Origin: Mangrovivirga halotolerans
GTDB taxonomy: Bacteria; Bacteroidota; Bacteroidia; Cytophagales; Cyclobacteriaceae
DNA length: 64,000 nucleotides
Assembly: GCF_026241165.1 (NCBI RefSeq)
Contig: NZ_JAPFQN010000005.1
Span: 434,001 to 498,000 of the forward strand
Reading direction: 5' to 3'
The position numbers and the translations under genes were made by a program. Positions within the stretch are counted from its first letter, which is position 1; the number at the start of each line of letters is the position of its first letter. This document shows positions 37,733 to 47,300 of this stretch, in pieces. The notes under the pieces are model-generated. The model saw nothing but the letters and a program-made list of their open reading frames with translations. It was not told the DNA's origin and did no database searches.

Positions 37733-40700
37733 TTATCCATTGGGTTTCCCAAAGGTAAATATCCCTCCTATCCTTAAAATCAAAGTAAATACAGCAGCTA
37801 ATGATCCGATCAATGCATTGATGTCATTGAGAAAACTAACCTCTCCAAAGCTTATGAAAACTATTAAACTGATTACAACCAGAAATAATACAGTTGAAGT
37901 AGTACTCCACAATCCTCCTTTACGTTTTTCCAGCTCTCTTGCAAGGGCTTCATCGCTATCTACCTTAGATAAAACAAAGTTTGTAAAGCTTTCATTCATT
38001 AATCTGAGTGAATGATCATAAACTAAAACTCCTTTATGCAAGAGATCTATTATTCCATCCACGTTATTTGTATTGACAAATTTGTCTTTTGCTATATCAT
38101 AGACGGTGTATCGTTCTTCCTTAGTGAGTGAATTCCAAATAGAAAAATAGTACGGATAGGCTATCTCCTGGATTAACAATATTTGATGTTCGGGAGAAAT
38201 ATCATTGTTCAAAGGACCTTTTTTAAAAGCTTCATTTATTTTAAACAAATATCTACCATGATCGAGTTCAGCCTTTAATAATTTGTTGTTTGATTCAAAT
38301 TGTGAATTATACTCAAAAGGAATTGTCAACCGGTAAAATCCTCCAAGAAGATGCAGCCACATTTTATAATCAATTTTATAACGGGCTATTTCATTTCGCT
38401 TCTCAATAAATGCATCATCTCCTTTCTTGATCGAACCTTCTAATCTTCTAATCGACCCCTCATAAAAGTCATATATCTTAGCAGGACTAATTTCAGAAGA
38501 TATAATAACACGGATGTTAGGGTTATCGACAAGCCTTTCCAAAATTCGCAATTTGATTTTGTTAAATTCCAAATCATTATATCCAAACTCAAAATGCTCT
38601 ATGAAAATCATAATCCAATTGTCCTGATCCCCTGTTTTTTCATCTAGAGTTAACTCAAGGCTTTTTGTTCTTTTCGCATCTTCTTTAAAGAATAATGATA
38701 AAGATTCAGCATTAAGTTTTAGGGTTAAAGGATCGAGATTTAAATTTTTCAATTCCAGAAAATCAAGGCAATAGAATTCATCATTCTTCCAACTTTTAAA
38801 ATTATTTCTAATTTCAAAAATATGTGAAGCATTGACTCCAGTTAGCATGGTATTATTAAATGAATTGGGACCAGGTGTGTTTTGATTAAATAATACCTTC
38901 AATCTTTCTGCTACATATCCTAATTTTTGCCTGGGCACCAGGTTATCAGCATAATTCTTAAAATCCAGGCCGAATATTTTCAAGCAGGCAAAATGATTAA
39001 GGTTATGTATAAAAAATACTATAATTATAATACCACTAATTATTATTAAAGCACTATTTCCAAAGCTAGATATAAACCCCGAAAATGTAATTCCTTTCAC
39101 GTCTGATTTGGAACTTGAAACAATACTGTTTTTCCCGGTAAAAGCAGTGGTAACAGAAGAGTATTCATTAAACTTTATTCGTATAATTTTATAAAGCTGA
39201 TTGAATATATTACTAAAATGAGGTTGAAATAAATCTGAAGTATTTTGATTTACCCAAGATGAATCCTGATTTTTATAATCCAACCTGTTAACTTTCATAT
39301 TTTCAATAAAAACATCAACATCACGAAGAGTGGTTTCTCCTATTTTATCCGGATCATTTAATTCATATTGAGATATCTTTTTATCATCCCAACTAGCCTT
39401 TCTCTTTTCATACTTGTGATTTGAAAATTGTTTTTGAATTAATATCTCCTTACTTTGAAATACTGAATAAAAAGAAAGAGTTGGGATAATAGAAATAATC
39501 AGCATACATGTAGTTAAAAACAGATAATACAACTTAAAACTATATTTCTGCTTTATATTTATCTGCCTTTTCTTATATGCTCGCGACCTGATAGTTAATA
39601 TGAACGCTATTAGAAAAAATAAAGAAAGTATCACATCGAAAGAAATCAATTTAACACCACTTTCAAATTCAATTGATCGGTATATATTTATTTTTGTTAC
39701 AAGCCAAATCAATATGAATAAGGCCATTACTTTATAATAAATATGCCTATAGGTCTTATTTGAAATATTCAAATTCTTTTGATAAGGCATCTGAGGAGAT
39801 AAAATAAAATAATGAGTTAAAACTGTTAATAGATTGATAAATAAAATATTATATAACAGTAATGCCGCTTCAGGCACCAGTAACCAGAAACAAATCATAA
39901 ATACTAAAGAAATCAAGTTTATAATTATCAGAAAAATAAAATTTCTTCTAAAAGCTACGGGATCACTGATAAACGGCCTTAACCAGTTAAACAGAAAGAA
40001 TTGTTGTTTAAGTCTTAATGAATTTCTAGTAAAGAAATTAATAAGCACATATATTAAGTATATCAATACAAAATACCCTAAAAGTGAAATAAAAGTGACA
40101 GCTAATGCAATTGTATTGGGTGTATTAACATTATCTCGGCTTACAAATGTTGCCAGGTATAAATTTTGAAAATTTTCAAGAGGCTGAACGTAAATAAAAT
40201 ATTCACTTCTATGATACGGTACTATTAAAAACTGCTCATCTGAACTTGCTATATAACTGGTAAGTTGATTATCTGTCTCTAATAAAAAGTTTTCATTTAA
40301 ATTTCTTGATATCTCTGAATGTAATATTGTTTTACCAGTAGAGTTAAAAATGCAGAATCCATACCCCTCTCTCAAAACGGGTTCCATAACAGTAGCTGAA
40401 GAAAAACTGGTTGCCATTACTGGTAACGTGTCATTAACAGTTTTAGCTCCCATCCCAATTTCATAATTACCATCGGTAACAGATCTTATAGATTCTATAT
40501 ATGCTGGAATTTTTCCTCCTGAATATTTAATACCCTTACCGGTGATTGGTCCGGTAACATATTTTCGGTGACTCAGGTTTGGAATCTTTTTGGGATCTTT
40601 TTCAAATGTGATCAGCTTTAATAAATTACCCTTTGAATCTGCCCAGAATATGGAATTAAAATAATTAAAATTATCATTAAGGATTGGATTTGCAGGTGAT

Positions 40701-41668
40701 GTTTTATAGTGATGTTGTTCTTCTTTTATATCAAATTCAGTAGAATATTTGAGTTCTTCAATTTTGTCTAATTTGATCATCTGATCAATTGCTACATCTA
40801 GTTCATTTTTAAAGCTTTTAGCAATGGCAGAATTCAAATTCTTGAGATCATCTTTAACATGACTTCTGATTTCATAGAAATTATTTATAAAAAAGATCAA
40901 CATGATTACGAGAATAGAAGATCCTACTACCAAAGAGATACCGGTCATAGAAACATCTCGTATATATAACCTTTCAAAGGTGCTCATTACTTTAAGTTTG
41001 ATCAATGGTAATCCGATCAAAATAAATACAGTAATAATAATTGACAAAGACAGAAAAAAAACAGAAACCTGTCTTTTCATATCATTCATTCTTTCCTGGC
41101 TAATAAATCCTGTGAGAATTACTTCGGTTTTGCTCTCTTTTCGCAATGATGTATTAAAGGTAAGAAATTCAGATATTCCCAGATTAATAGGAAAGACCTC
41201 TTTTAATTGTGATTTTTGAGTAATAGTATCTCCAAAAGACAAAATACTCCCCCCTTTTCTATTTGTGTAAATAACTTCCAACGCACCATCTTTAAAATGT
41301 GAAATTGCGATAAAGTCAAAAACATCTTTACGTTCTATTAGGTCATTTTTAAATAAATCCGGGTAACTAAACTCTTTATATAAGCTATCACCAGGCACAA
41401 ACACTTTTAAACTTTCAGCATTAAAATCTACCGCTATGGAATCGAAACTAACTCCACCACCCTTATCTACTATTTTTGTTTCAACCTGTCTCTTAACACC
41501 CTCTAATACCTGATCTATATTATCAGTCATTTGTGTTAGTACCCTGTAATTATCTTCGATAATCTCTTTTTCCTTGTTTTTTACATACACAAGGAAATAA
41601 AACATAAATGCAAGTATGATTAATACGAGTGTTGATAATACAATCCAGCCTTTATTAGAGATTCGCAT
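37733..41668 (-). CDS. 1,311-residue membrane sensor-like protein with degenerate NTPase-like region
   Basis: I do not recognise this as a named family. An N-terminal helix is followed by a periplasmic stretch, then two helices (about 195-265), then a cache-like periplasmic sensor at about 275-520 (features RKYVTGPITGKG, SVTDGNYEIGMGAK, FCIFNSTGKTILHSEIS). Six to eight more helices run to about 720, a further pair flanks a soluble loop near 745-890, and a cytosolic part at about 900-1240 follows. That part has a strand-loop like a Walker B region (WIMIFIEHFEFGYND) and VRVIISSEISP as in STAND-type ATPases, but no clear Walker A; TGVNASHIFE may be a degenerate one. Two or three helices close the chain. 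A signal receptor is the best guess. Confidence 0.6.
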   Translation of the reverse strand: MRISNKGWIVLSTLVLIILAFMFYFLVYVKNKEKEIIEDNYRVLTQMTDNIDQVLEGVKRQVETKIVDKGGGVSFDSIAVDFNAESLKVFVPGDSLYKEFSYPDLFKNDLIERKDVFDFIAISHFKDGALEVIYTNRKGGSILSFGDTITQKSQLKEVFPINLGISEFLTFNTSLRKESKTEVILTGFISQERMNDMKRQVSVFFLSLSIIITVFILIGLPLIKLKVMSTFERLYIRDVSMTGISLVVGSSILVIMLIFFINNFYEIRSHVKDDLKNLNSAIAKSFKNELDVAIDQMIKLDKIEELKYSTEFDIKEEQHHYKTSPANPILNDNFNYFNSIFWADSKGNLLKLITFEKDPKKIPNLSHRKYVTGPITGKGIKYSGGKIPAYIESIRSVTDGNYEIGMGAKTVNDTLPVMATSFSSATVMEPVLREGYGFCIFNSTGKTILHSEISRNLNENFLLETDNQLTSYIASSDEQFLIVPYHRSEYFIYVQPLENFQNLYLATFVSRDNVNTPNTIALAVTFISLLGYFVLIYLIYVLINFFTRNSLRLKQQFFLFNWLRPFISDPVAFRRNFIFLIIINLISLVFMICFWLLVPEAALLLYNILFINLLTVLTHYFILSPQMPYQKNLNISNKTYRHIYYKVMALFILIWLVTKINIYRSIEFESGVKLISFDVILSLFFLIAFILTIRSRAYKKRQINIKQKYSFKLYYLFLTTCMLIISIIPTLSFYSVFQSKEILIQKQFSNHKYEKRKASWDDKKISQYELNDPDKIGETTLRDVDVFIENMKVNRLDYKNQDSSWVNQNTSDLFQPHFSNIFNQLYKIIRIKFNEYSSVTTAFTGKNSIVSSSKSDVKGITFSGFISSFGNSALIIISGIIIIVFFIHNLNHFACLKIFGLDFKNYADNLVPRQKLGYVAERLKVLFNQNTPGPNSFNNTMLTGVNASHIFEIRNNFKSWKNDEFYCLDFLELKNLNLDPLTLKLNAESLSLFFKEDAKRTKSLELTLDEKTGDQDNWIMIFIEHFEFGYNDLEFNKIKLRILERLVDNPNIRVIISSEISPAKIYDFYEGSIRRLEGSIKKGDDAFIEKRNEIARYKIDYKMWLHLLGGFYRLTIPFEYNSQFESNNKLLKAELDHGRYLFKINEAFKKGPLNNDISPEHQILLIQEIAYPYYFSIWNSLTKEERYTVYDIAKDKFVNTNNVDGIIDLLHKGVLVYDHSLRLMNESFTNFVLSKVDSDEALARELEKRKGGLWSTTSTVLFLVVISLIVFISFGEVSFLNDINALIGSLAAVFTLILRIGGIFTFGKPNG

Positions 41669-41797
41669 TTATTAAGATTATCCTTTGATATACAACTAAA
41701 TATTGAAATCAGAAAAATTAATTTGACTCGATAAATATTAATTAAAATACAAAAAAATATCTCAACATCTAACGGATACGAATATATATTTAACAGA

Positions 41798-41835
41798 GGG
41801 ATTAATAATATTTTAATTGTAATATTATTAATCCC
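41798..41835. repeat. Perfect 15-bp inverted repeat in a divergent promoter region
   Basis: GGGATTAATAATATT (41798-41812) and AATATTATTAATCCC (41821-41835) are exact inverse copies with an 8-base loop. It sits 130 bases before the giant membrane protein gene and 178 before the small exported protein gene, so neither coding transcript needs a terminator here. Confidence 0.6.
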
Positions 41836-41955
41836 ACTATTTATAAAAAGCAAAAATTGATAGATTGAAAATGCTTTAAATATTAATAAATTGTATTAAA
41901 CAATGATTAAGGAATAATAACACTGAAATTAAATGATCAATTTTTAATTAAAATT

Positions 41956-41985
41956 TTTGATTTTTAATACGAATATTCTTATTTG
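41956..41985 (+). promoter_or_regulatory. Probable promoter of the small exported protein gene
   Basis: TTTG at 41956-41959 and CTTATTTG at 41978-41985 are spaced by 18 bases, close to the Bacteroidota -33/-7 arrangement; the TA of TAnnTTTG is not conserved. The coding start is 28 bases downstream. Confidence 0.4.
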
Positions 41986-42012
41986 CGCCGAAATACAAAC
42001 TTTTTAAACACA

Positions 42013-42609
42013 ATGAAAATTTTAAGAGCATTTTTATTTTTTACAGCATTCCTAGTTAGTTTATCAGCATATGGACAAAAAATCAAAGTAGATGGTGACT
42101 TGGATAAGCTAACAGAGTATTCTCAAATCAAGATTGAATACTATTATGAGGATATGAGTGTTGGTAAGTTCGATAATGAAGAAGAGTATATCGAAGAAAA
42201 GGTGACCAAATACAATGAAGATGAGCCAGGAAAAGGTGACGAATGGAAAGAAAACTGGTATAATGACAGAGCAGAGAGATATCATCCTAAATTCTTAGAA
42301 CTTATTAACAAGTATCTTGAAAAATCAGATGTTTCTGCAGACCATAAAGGAGAAGCACCTGTTACTATGAAAGTATATACAACTTTCACTGAACCAGGTT
42401 GGAATGTTGGTGTAATGAGAAAATCTGCAATGATCGATCTACGCATTGAATTTTATGCTAACAACGAATTGATTGCTGAGATGGAAGTTTTAAAAGCACC
42501 TGGTGCAGGAGCAATGGGATATGACTTCGATGCTGGATTGAGAATTTCTGAAGCATACGCAAAAGCAGGAAAAGAAGTTGGTAAATACCTAACAAAGAAA
42601 GTTTGGTAA
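42013..42609 (+). CDS. Small exported protein of unknown function
   Basis: I choose the ATG at 42013 because it opens a clear signal peptide (MKILRAFLFFTAFLVSLSAYGQ); the upstream TTG frame adds nothing useful. The mature part of about 175 residues is acidic and mixed alpha/beta (LTEYSQIKIEYYYEDMSVGKF, VTMKVYTTFTEPGWNVGVMRK, DLRIEFYANNELIAEMEV, YDFDAGLRISEAYAKAGKEVGKYL). It probably works in the periplasm. The family is not recognised. It has its own promoter and terminator, so it is a monocistronic gene. Confidence 0.75.
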   Translation: MKILRAFLFFTAFLVSLSAYGQKIKVDGDLDKLTEYSQIKIEYYYEDMSVGKFDNEEEYIEEKVTKYNEDEPGKGDEWKENWYNDRAERYHPKFLELINKYLEKSDVSADHKGEAPVTMKVYTTFTEPGWNVGVMRKSAMIDLRIEFYANNELIAEMEVLKAPGAGAMGYDFDAGLRISEAYAKAGKEVGKYLTKKVW

Positions 42610-42630
42610 TCAACCGGACAAAAAATCTTT

Positions 42631-42659
42631 AAAAAACCCGAGCTAATCGGGTTTTTTTT
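42631..42659 (+). terminator. Intrinsic terminator after the small exported protein
   Basis: CCCGA/TCGGG pairs around a 5-base loop, preceded by six As and followed by at least seven Ts, 22 bases past the stop. The A-run makes it usable from both sides. Confidence 0.85.
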
Positions 42660-42723
42660 ATGTTTAATCCTTTAAAAAAAGTACAATTTTACCTTTCATA
42701 AAAGCTCCCAATTATGATTTGCT

Positions 42724-43404
42724 TTAACTTAATATAAAATCTATTGCCATCTTTATATGCAAATCAGTCGATGAAATCGTTATCAAGTCATCAACTTCCT
42801 GATTTATTAATATTGGCAATTCAGTACAGCCCAGTATTATCCCATTGGCTCCATTTTCCTTTAATGTCAACATTTGATTATTATAAAACGTTCTTGCCTC
42901 ATCTGAAAAAACACCCTGCGTAAGCTCCTTTGATACATAATAGTGACTTTTTTCAAGTGAATGACCATTGGGAATAATTACATTTATATCAAAATTCTTT
43001 TTTAAATAACCGGATATGAAATCTCCTGTCATAGTAGGTTTATTACCTAATAGACCTAAAGTTTTTAAACCTCTTTTCTTAGCCTCTTTACCAATCGCAT
43101 CACCAATATGTAAAATTGGTATATCAATTTTCGGTTGAACGTAATCATATACCAGATGTGGGGTGTTAGCACAGATAATAATTCCTTCAGCACCCATTTC
43201 CTGTAATTTATAAGCTACATCGAGATATTTGGCACGAATCTTATCTTTATCCATTTCCCTCATTAATTCAATATTGATACTATATAAGATAAGCTCGGGA
43301 TTTGCCTGATGACCTATTATTTCCCCTACCCCTTTATTAATTTCACGATAATAAACAATTGTTGAATGCCAGGAAGTGCCGCCGATCAATCCGAGTTTTT
43401 TCAT
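42724..43404 (-). CDS. Aspartate/glutamate racemase family protein
   Basis: The 226-residue protein is a two-domain cofactor-independent racemase. It has GLIGGTSWHSTIVYYREIN at the start and the two catalytic cysteines in CANTPH and GCTELP. The family interconverts D and L forms of Asp or Glu; YgeA-like members act on other amino acids. It is divergent from the Fur-family gene, and the palindrome between them could affect both. Confidence 0.9.
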   Translation of the reverse strand: MKKLGLIGGTSWHSTIVYYREINKGVGEIIGHQANPELILYSINIELMREMDKDKIRAKYLDVAYKLQEMGAEGIIICANTPHLVYDYVQPKIDIPILHIGDAIGKEAKKRGLKTLGLLGNKPTMTGDFISGYLKKNFDINVIIPNGHSLEKSHYYVSKELTQGVFSDEARTFYNNQMLTLKENGANGIILGCTELPILINQEVDDLITISSTDLHIKMAIDFILS

Positions 43405-43433
43405 AGCATTAAGATAATCTCTTTATTAATCAT

Positions 43434-43448
43434 TTTAGGTGACCTAAA
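43434..43448. promoter_or_regulatory. Perfect 7-1-7 palindrome, probable Fur-family operator
   Basis: TTTAGGT-G-ACCTAAA is an exact 7-1-7 inverted repeat, the geometry used by Fur, Zur and PerR proteins. It lies between the racemase and the Fur-family gene, about 26 bases before the regulator's -7 box, so binding there would cover the -33 region. No other exact copy was noticed in the window. Confidence 0.6.
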
Positions 43449-43473
43449 TCACAAAATAATAAAAGCAATAAAT

Positions 43474-43481
43474 TAATTTTG
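43474..43481 (+). promoter_or_regulatory. -7 box (TAATTTTG) of the Fur-family gene
   Basis: An exact TAnnTTTG box ends 10 bases before the ATG at 43492, giving a very short leader. No clear -33 TTTG is seen, which would suit a promoter under regulator control. Confidence 0.5.
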
Positions 43482-43491
43482 TGTCTTAATT

Positions 43492-43893
43492 ATGTTCGAA
43501 AATCGATTAAAAAAGCGAAATATCAGACCCACAGCCATGAGGCTAATAGTTCTTAAAGAATTATATGAAAGTGAAGTGGCGATGAGTCTTTCAGAATTGG
43601 AACTTAAACTGGAAAATTCAGATAAAGCGACACTATATCGTACCCTTAAAAAATTTGAGGAAAACCAGCTAATTCATAGTATAGACGATGGCAGTGGATC
43701 TATAAAATATGCCCTTTGTGATGAAGGTTGTACCTGTGATTCAAAAGATCAGCATGTGCATTTCCATTGCGAAAAATGTCTTAGTACATATTGCATTACA
43801 AATATCGGAATACCTCAGCTCACCCTACCCAAAGGATTTATCTCCAATTCGGCTAACCTGGTCTTTAAAGGCATATGTTTATCATGTTCCTGA
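43492..43893 (+). CDS. Fur family metalloregulator of the metal-efflux operon
   Basis: The 133-residue protein has the Fur winged helix (RPTAMRLIVLKELY, LSELELKLENSDKATLYRTLKKFEENQLIHSI) and a metal-binding C-terminal part: HVHFHCEKC, with HxH and CxxC, and a second CxxC in GICLSC. The extra cysteines (CDEGCTCD) near the middle are unusual and could form a sensing site. Its position at the head of a CzcA/CzcB/CDF operon, behind a 7-1-7 palindrome, points to a zinc- or other divalent-metal-responsive repressor, more Zur-like than Fur-like. Confidence 0.85.
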   Translation: MFENRLKKRNIRPTAMRLIVLKELYESEVAMSLSELELKLENSDKATLYRTLKKFEENQLIHSIDDGSGSIKYALCDEGCTCDSKDQHVHFHCEKCLSTYCITNIGIPQLTLPKGFISNSANLVFKGICLSCS

Positions 43894-43935
43894 TTTTGCA
43901 ATCTGGTTGCATTAAATTTTTTGTACCTTTAAGAA

Positions 43936-44241
43936 GTGAAACTGATCGCCTACATATTAACTATAATAATGATATCGATTTCATTCATTCCCTGCAATGA
44001 TCAACATGATTCGCATCAGGATGAGGAAATCGTAGTTAATTCTAATGATCATGACCATGCTGAAGACAGTGAAAACTGCTCACCCTTATGTGTATGTAAT
44101 TGCTGTCATACCAATCTGGTTTTTAACGGATTTAATTTTATTGCAGAGGCAACTGCGTATAATTCTTCAGGAAATTCAATATATGTAACTTCGATTATTG
44201 AAGGATATAAAGGCCTCCCCCTTCAACCTCCAAGATCATAG
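43936..44241 (+). CDS. Small Cys/His-rich exported protein (DUF6660-like)
   Basis: The GTG at 43936 starts a 101-residue protein with a hydrophobic N-terminal segment (LIAYILTIIMISISFIPCN), then an Asp/His-rich stretch (DQHDSHQDEE, NDHDHAEDSENC) and a cysteine cluster CSPLCVCNCCHT. The stretches suggest metal binding at the cell surface. This kind of protein commonly precedes CzcA-type genes in Bacteroidota. It is the second gene of the operon and may be a periplasmic metal chaperone. Confidence 0.7.
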   Translation: MKLIAYILTIIMISISFIPCNDQHDSHQDEEIVVNSNDHDHAEDSENCSPLCVCNCCHTNLVFNGFNFIAEATAYNSSGNSIYVTSIIEGYKGLPLQPPRS

Positions 44242-44265
44242 TATCCTTTCCAGTTTATTTCTTTT

Positions 44266-44287
44266 TTAATCGTTATTTAACGTTTAA
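44266..44287. promoter_or_regulatory. Near-perfect 10-2-10 palindrome before the CzcA fusion
   Basis: TTAATCGTTA-TT-TAACGTTTAA has one mismatch. Its inner 15 bases are identical to 13004-13018. It lies 36 bases before the CzcA start, in the intergenic stretch after the DUF6660-like gene. Confidence 0.4.
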
Positions 44288-44322
44288 TTAATTCACATTT
44301 TTCAATTCTAATGAAATGATAT

Positions 44323-47300
44323 ATGATTAATAAGATCATCTCATTCTCAATCAATAATAAGTTAATTATTGGTTTATTGACATTGGGAATGATAGTTGCC
44401 GGCGTTTGGAGCATGACAAAGGTGCCAGTGGATGCGGTACCGGATATTACCAATAACCAGGTACAAATCATTACCCGTTCTCCAAATCTTGGCACTGAGG
44501 ATATAGAACAGTTTGTTACCTATCCTATCGAAATTGAAATGGCCAATATACCAGGCGTTAAAGAAATCAGATCAGTTTCAAGGTTTGGTTTATCACTCGT
44601 AACATTGGTATTTGATGATGACCTTGGAACCTATCTGCCCCGTCAGTTAGTGGGTGAAAAACTCGACGCTGTTAAGAAAAATATACCAGAAGGTTTTGGG
44701 AATCCGTATATGGGGCCGATTTCAACCGGTTTGAGTGAAATCTATCAATATACTTTAGATGTAGAACCTGAATACAAAGATGATTACTCTATCACGGAAT
44801 TAAGGACTATCCAGGACTGGATCATTAAAAGACAAATGGCCATGGTTCCTGGTGTTGTCGAAGTCAATGGTTTTGGTGGAAAAATCAAGCAATACGAGGT
44901 AGCCATAGATCCTGACGAACTCAATGCTATGGGTATATCAATTGTAGACGTATATAAGGCCTTACAGAAAAACAATCAAAACACAGGTGGTGCCTATATT
45001 GAAAAAAATCATATGGCTAATTTTATTCGGGGTGAAGGATTGATCAGAAGCCTTGAAGAAATACGCAGGATAGCTGTTACCACCAAAGATGATATACCAA
45101 TAACTATTGGAGATATCAGCACAGTAAAATATGGTCATTCTATACGATATGGTGTGTTAACAAAAGATGGTCAGGGAGAGGCAGTTGGCGGAATGATCCT
45201 AATGTTAAAGGGAGCCAATTCAAATGAGGTAATCGATGCGGTTAAAGCCCGAATGAAAGAAATAGAAAAATCGTTACCTAAGGGAGTATCAATTGAACCA
45301 TTTCTTGACAGAAGTGAATTAATTTCCAATACAACTTCTACTGTCAGTAGAAATCTGATTGAAGGAGCACTTATCGTGATCTTCGTGCTTGTCTTCCTAC
45401 TGGGTAATTGGCGTGGTGGATTAATCGTTGCTTCAACCATTCCTTTATCATTACTCTTTGCGTTCATTTTGATGAATATTTTTGACGTCTGGGCTAACCT
45501 GATGAGCCTGGGAGCAATAGACTTTGGTATTATCGTCGACGGTGCAGTAATTATTGTAGAAGGAACAGTATTCATCTTTCATGACAAGTTATTTAAAACG
45601 AAATACTTAAATCAAAAAGAGAGAGATGAAGTAGCCTACCGGGCCTCTAGTAAAATGATGAATGCGGCATTTTTTGGTCAATTAATCATTCTTATAGTCT
45701 TTATTCCAATTTTAGCTCTGGAAGGTGTTGAGGGTAAAATGTTCAAGCCCATGGCATTAACTTTTATGTTTGCCATGATGGGTGTAATGATTTTGTGCCT
45801 GACCTATGTACCGATGATGTCTGCATTGGTATTGCGAATTAAAGATCAGAAAAAGGTTTCTTATGGCGATCGCATAATACAATCCATAGAAAATTTTTAT
45901 GAGTCAACACTTCAAAAAACCATCAAACATTCTCTGGTACTAATCGGAATCTCTGTTCTTCTATTGGTAAGTGCTATTCTAACGTTCACCAGAATGGGTG
46001 GTGAGTTTATCCCTCAATTGGATGAAGGAGATATCGCATTCCACATAATATTGAGACCGGGAAGCTCTCTGGATGAATCAGTAAAAACTTCCACTCAAAT
46101 AGAGAATATTTTACTCGAAAATTTCCCTGAAATTGAACATGCTATTTCCCGGTTTGGTGTGGCTGATGTTGCAACGGACCCGATGCCGATGGATATAGCC
46201 GATTGTTTTGTAATTCTTAAGCCTCAAAGTGAATGGGAATCAGCTGAATCAAAAGAAGAACTAATCAGCAAAATAAAAGAAAAAATCAGTGTTGTTCCCG
46301 GGATCAATTATGAGTTTACTCAACCGATAGAAATGAGATTCAATGAACTGATTACCGGGGTGAGAGAAGATATTGCGGTGAAACTTTTTGGTGAGGATCT
46401 GGGTGTTCTCGCCACGAAAGCAGAGGAAATGGGTCAGATTATATCTACCATCGATGGAGTTGGAGATATGCGCGTGGAAGCCACCAGCGGACTTCCGCAA
46501 ATGACTGTTAATTATAACAGGTCAAAAATCGCTCAATATGGACTGAATATTGAAGAGGTAAACCAAACAATAAAATCAGCTTTTGCAGGTATTTCGGCAG
46601 GAGTTATTTTCGAAGGGGAAAGAAGATTTGATCTTGTTGTCAGACTAAGTGAAGAAAATAGAGAAAGTATTGATGACCTGAAAAATCTTTACATAAATCA
46701 ACCCTCCGGATATCAGATTCCACTGCGTGAAGTAGCTTCAGTAAGTTATGAGCCAGGTCCGATGCAGATCAGTAGAGACAACACTAACCGCAGGGTATAT
46801 GTTGGGATCAATGTACGTGGCCGGGATGTAAAATCATTGGTTGAAGAAATTCAAACTAAGCTCGATCAGCAATTAGACCTTCCGGCCGGTTATTATATCA
46901 GGTACGGCGGGGCATTTGAAAATCTGGAAAGAGCAACAAAGAGGCTTCGGCTGGTAGTACCAATGGCACTCGGACTCATTTTTCTATTAATCTATTTTGC
47001 TTTGGGATCAGTAAAACAAACCGCTATGATCTATTTATCAATTCCGATGGCTGCCATAGGTGGTGTATTTGCATTAGCACTTCGGGGAATGCCTTTTAGT
47101 ATATCAGCTGGCATCGGATTTATTGTATTATTTGGCGTAGCTGTATTAAACGGCTTAGTTCTAATCAGTTCCTGGAATGATTTAAAAAATGATAAAGATA
47201 TGAGTCTGGATAAACGAATTCTTGTCGGATCTAAGAGAAGGATCAGGCCTATTTTGCTAACTGCTCTGACAGATATTCTGGGTTTTTTACCAATGGCTTT

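Larger units (their letters stand above)
41669..42012. other. Divergent intergenic region with a strong hairpin and a promoter
   Basis: No supported gene. It holds the 15-bp perfect inverted repeat at 41798-41835 and the promoter-like pair at 41956-41985. A 77-codon minus-strand frame across it is AT-rich and unconvincing. Confidence 0.5.

Noticed and set aside
41620-41853. 77-codon minus-strand frame before the giant membrane protein
   Set aside because: It is AT-rich, crosses the perfect inverted repeat and overlaps the start of the real gene in another frame.
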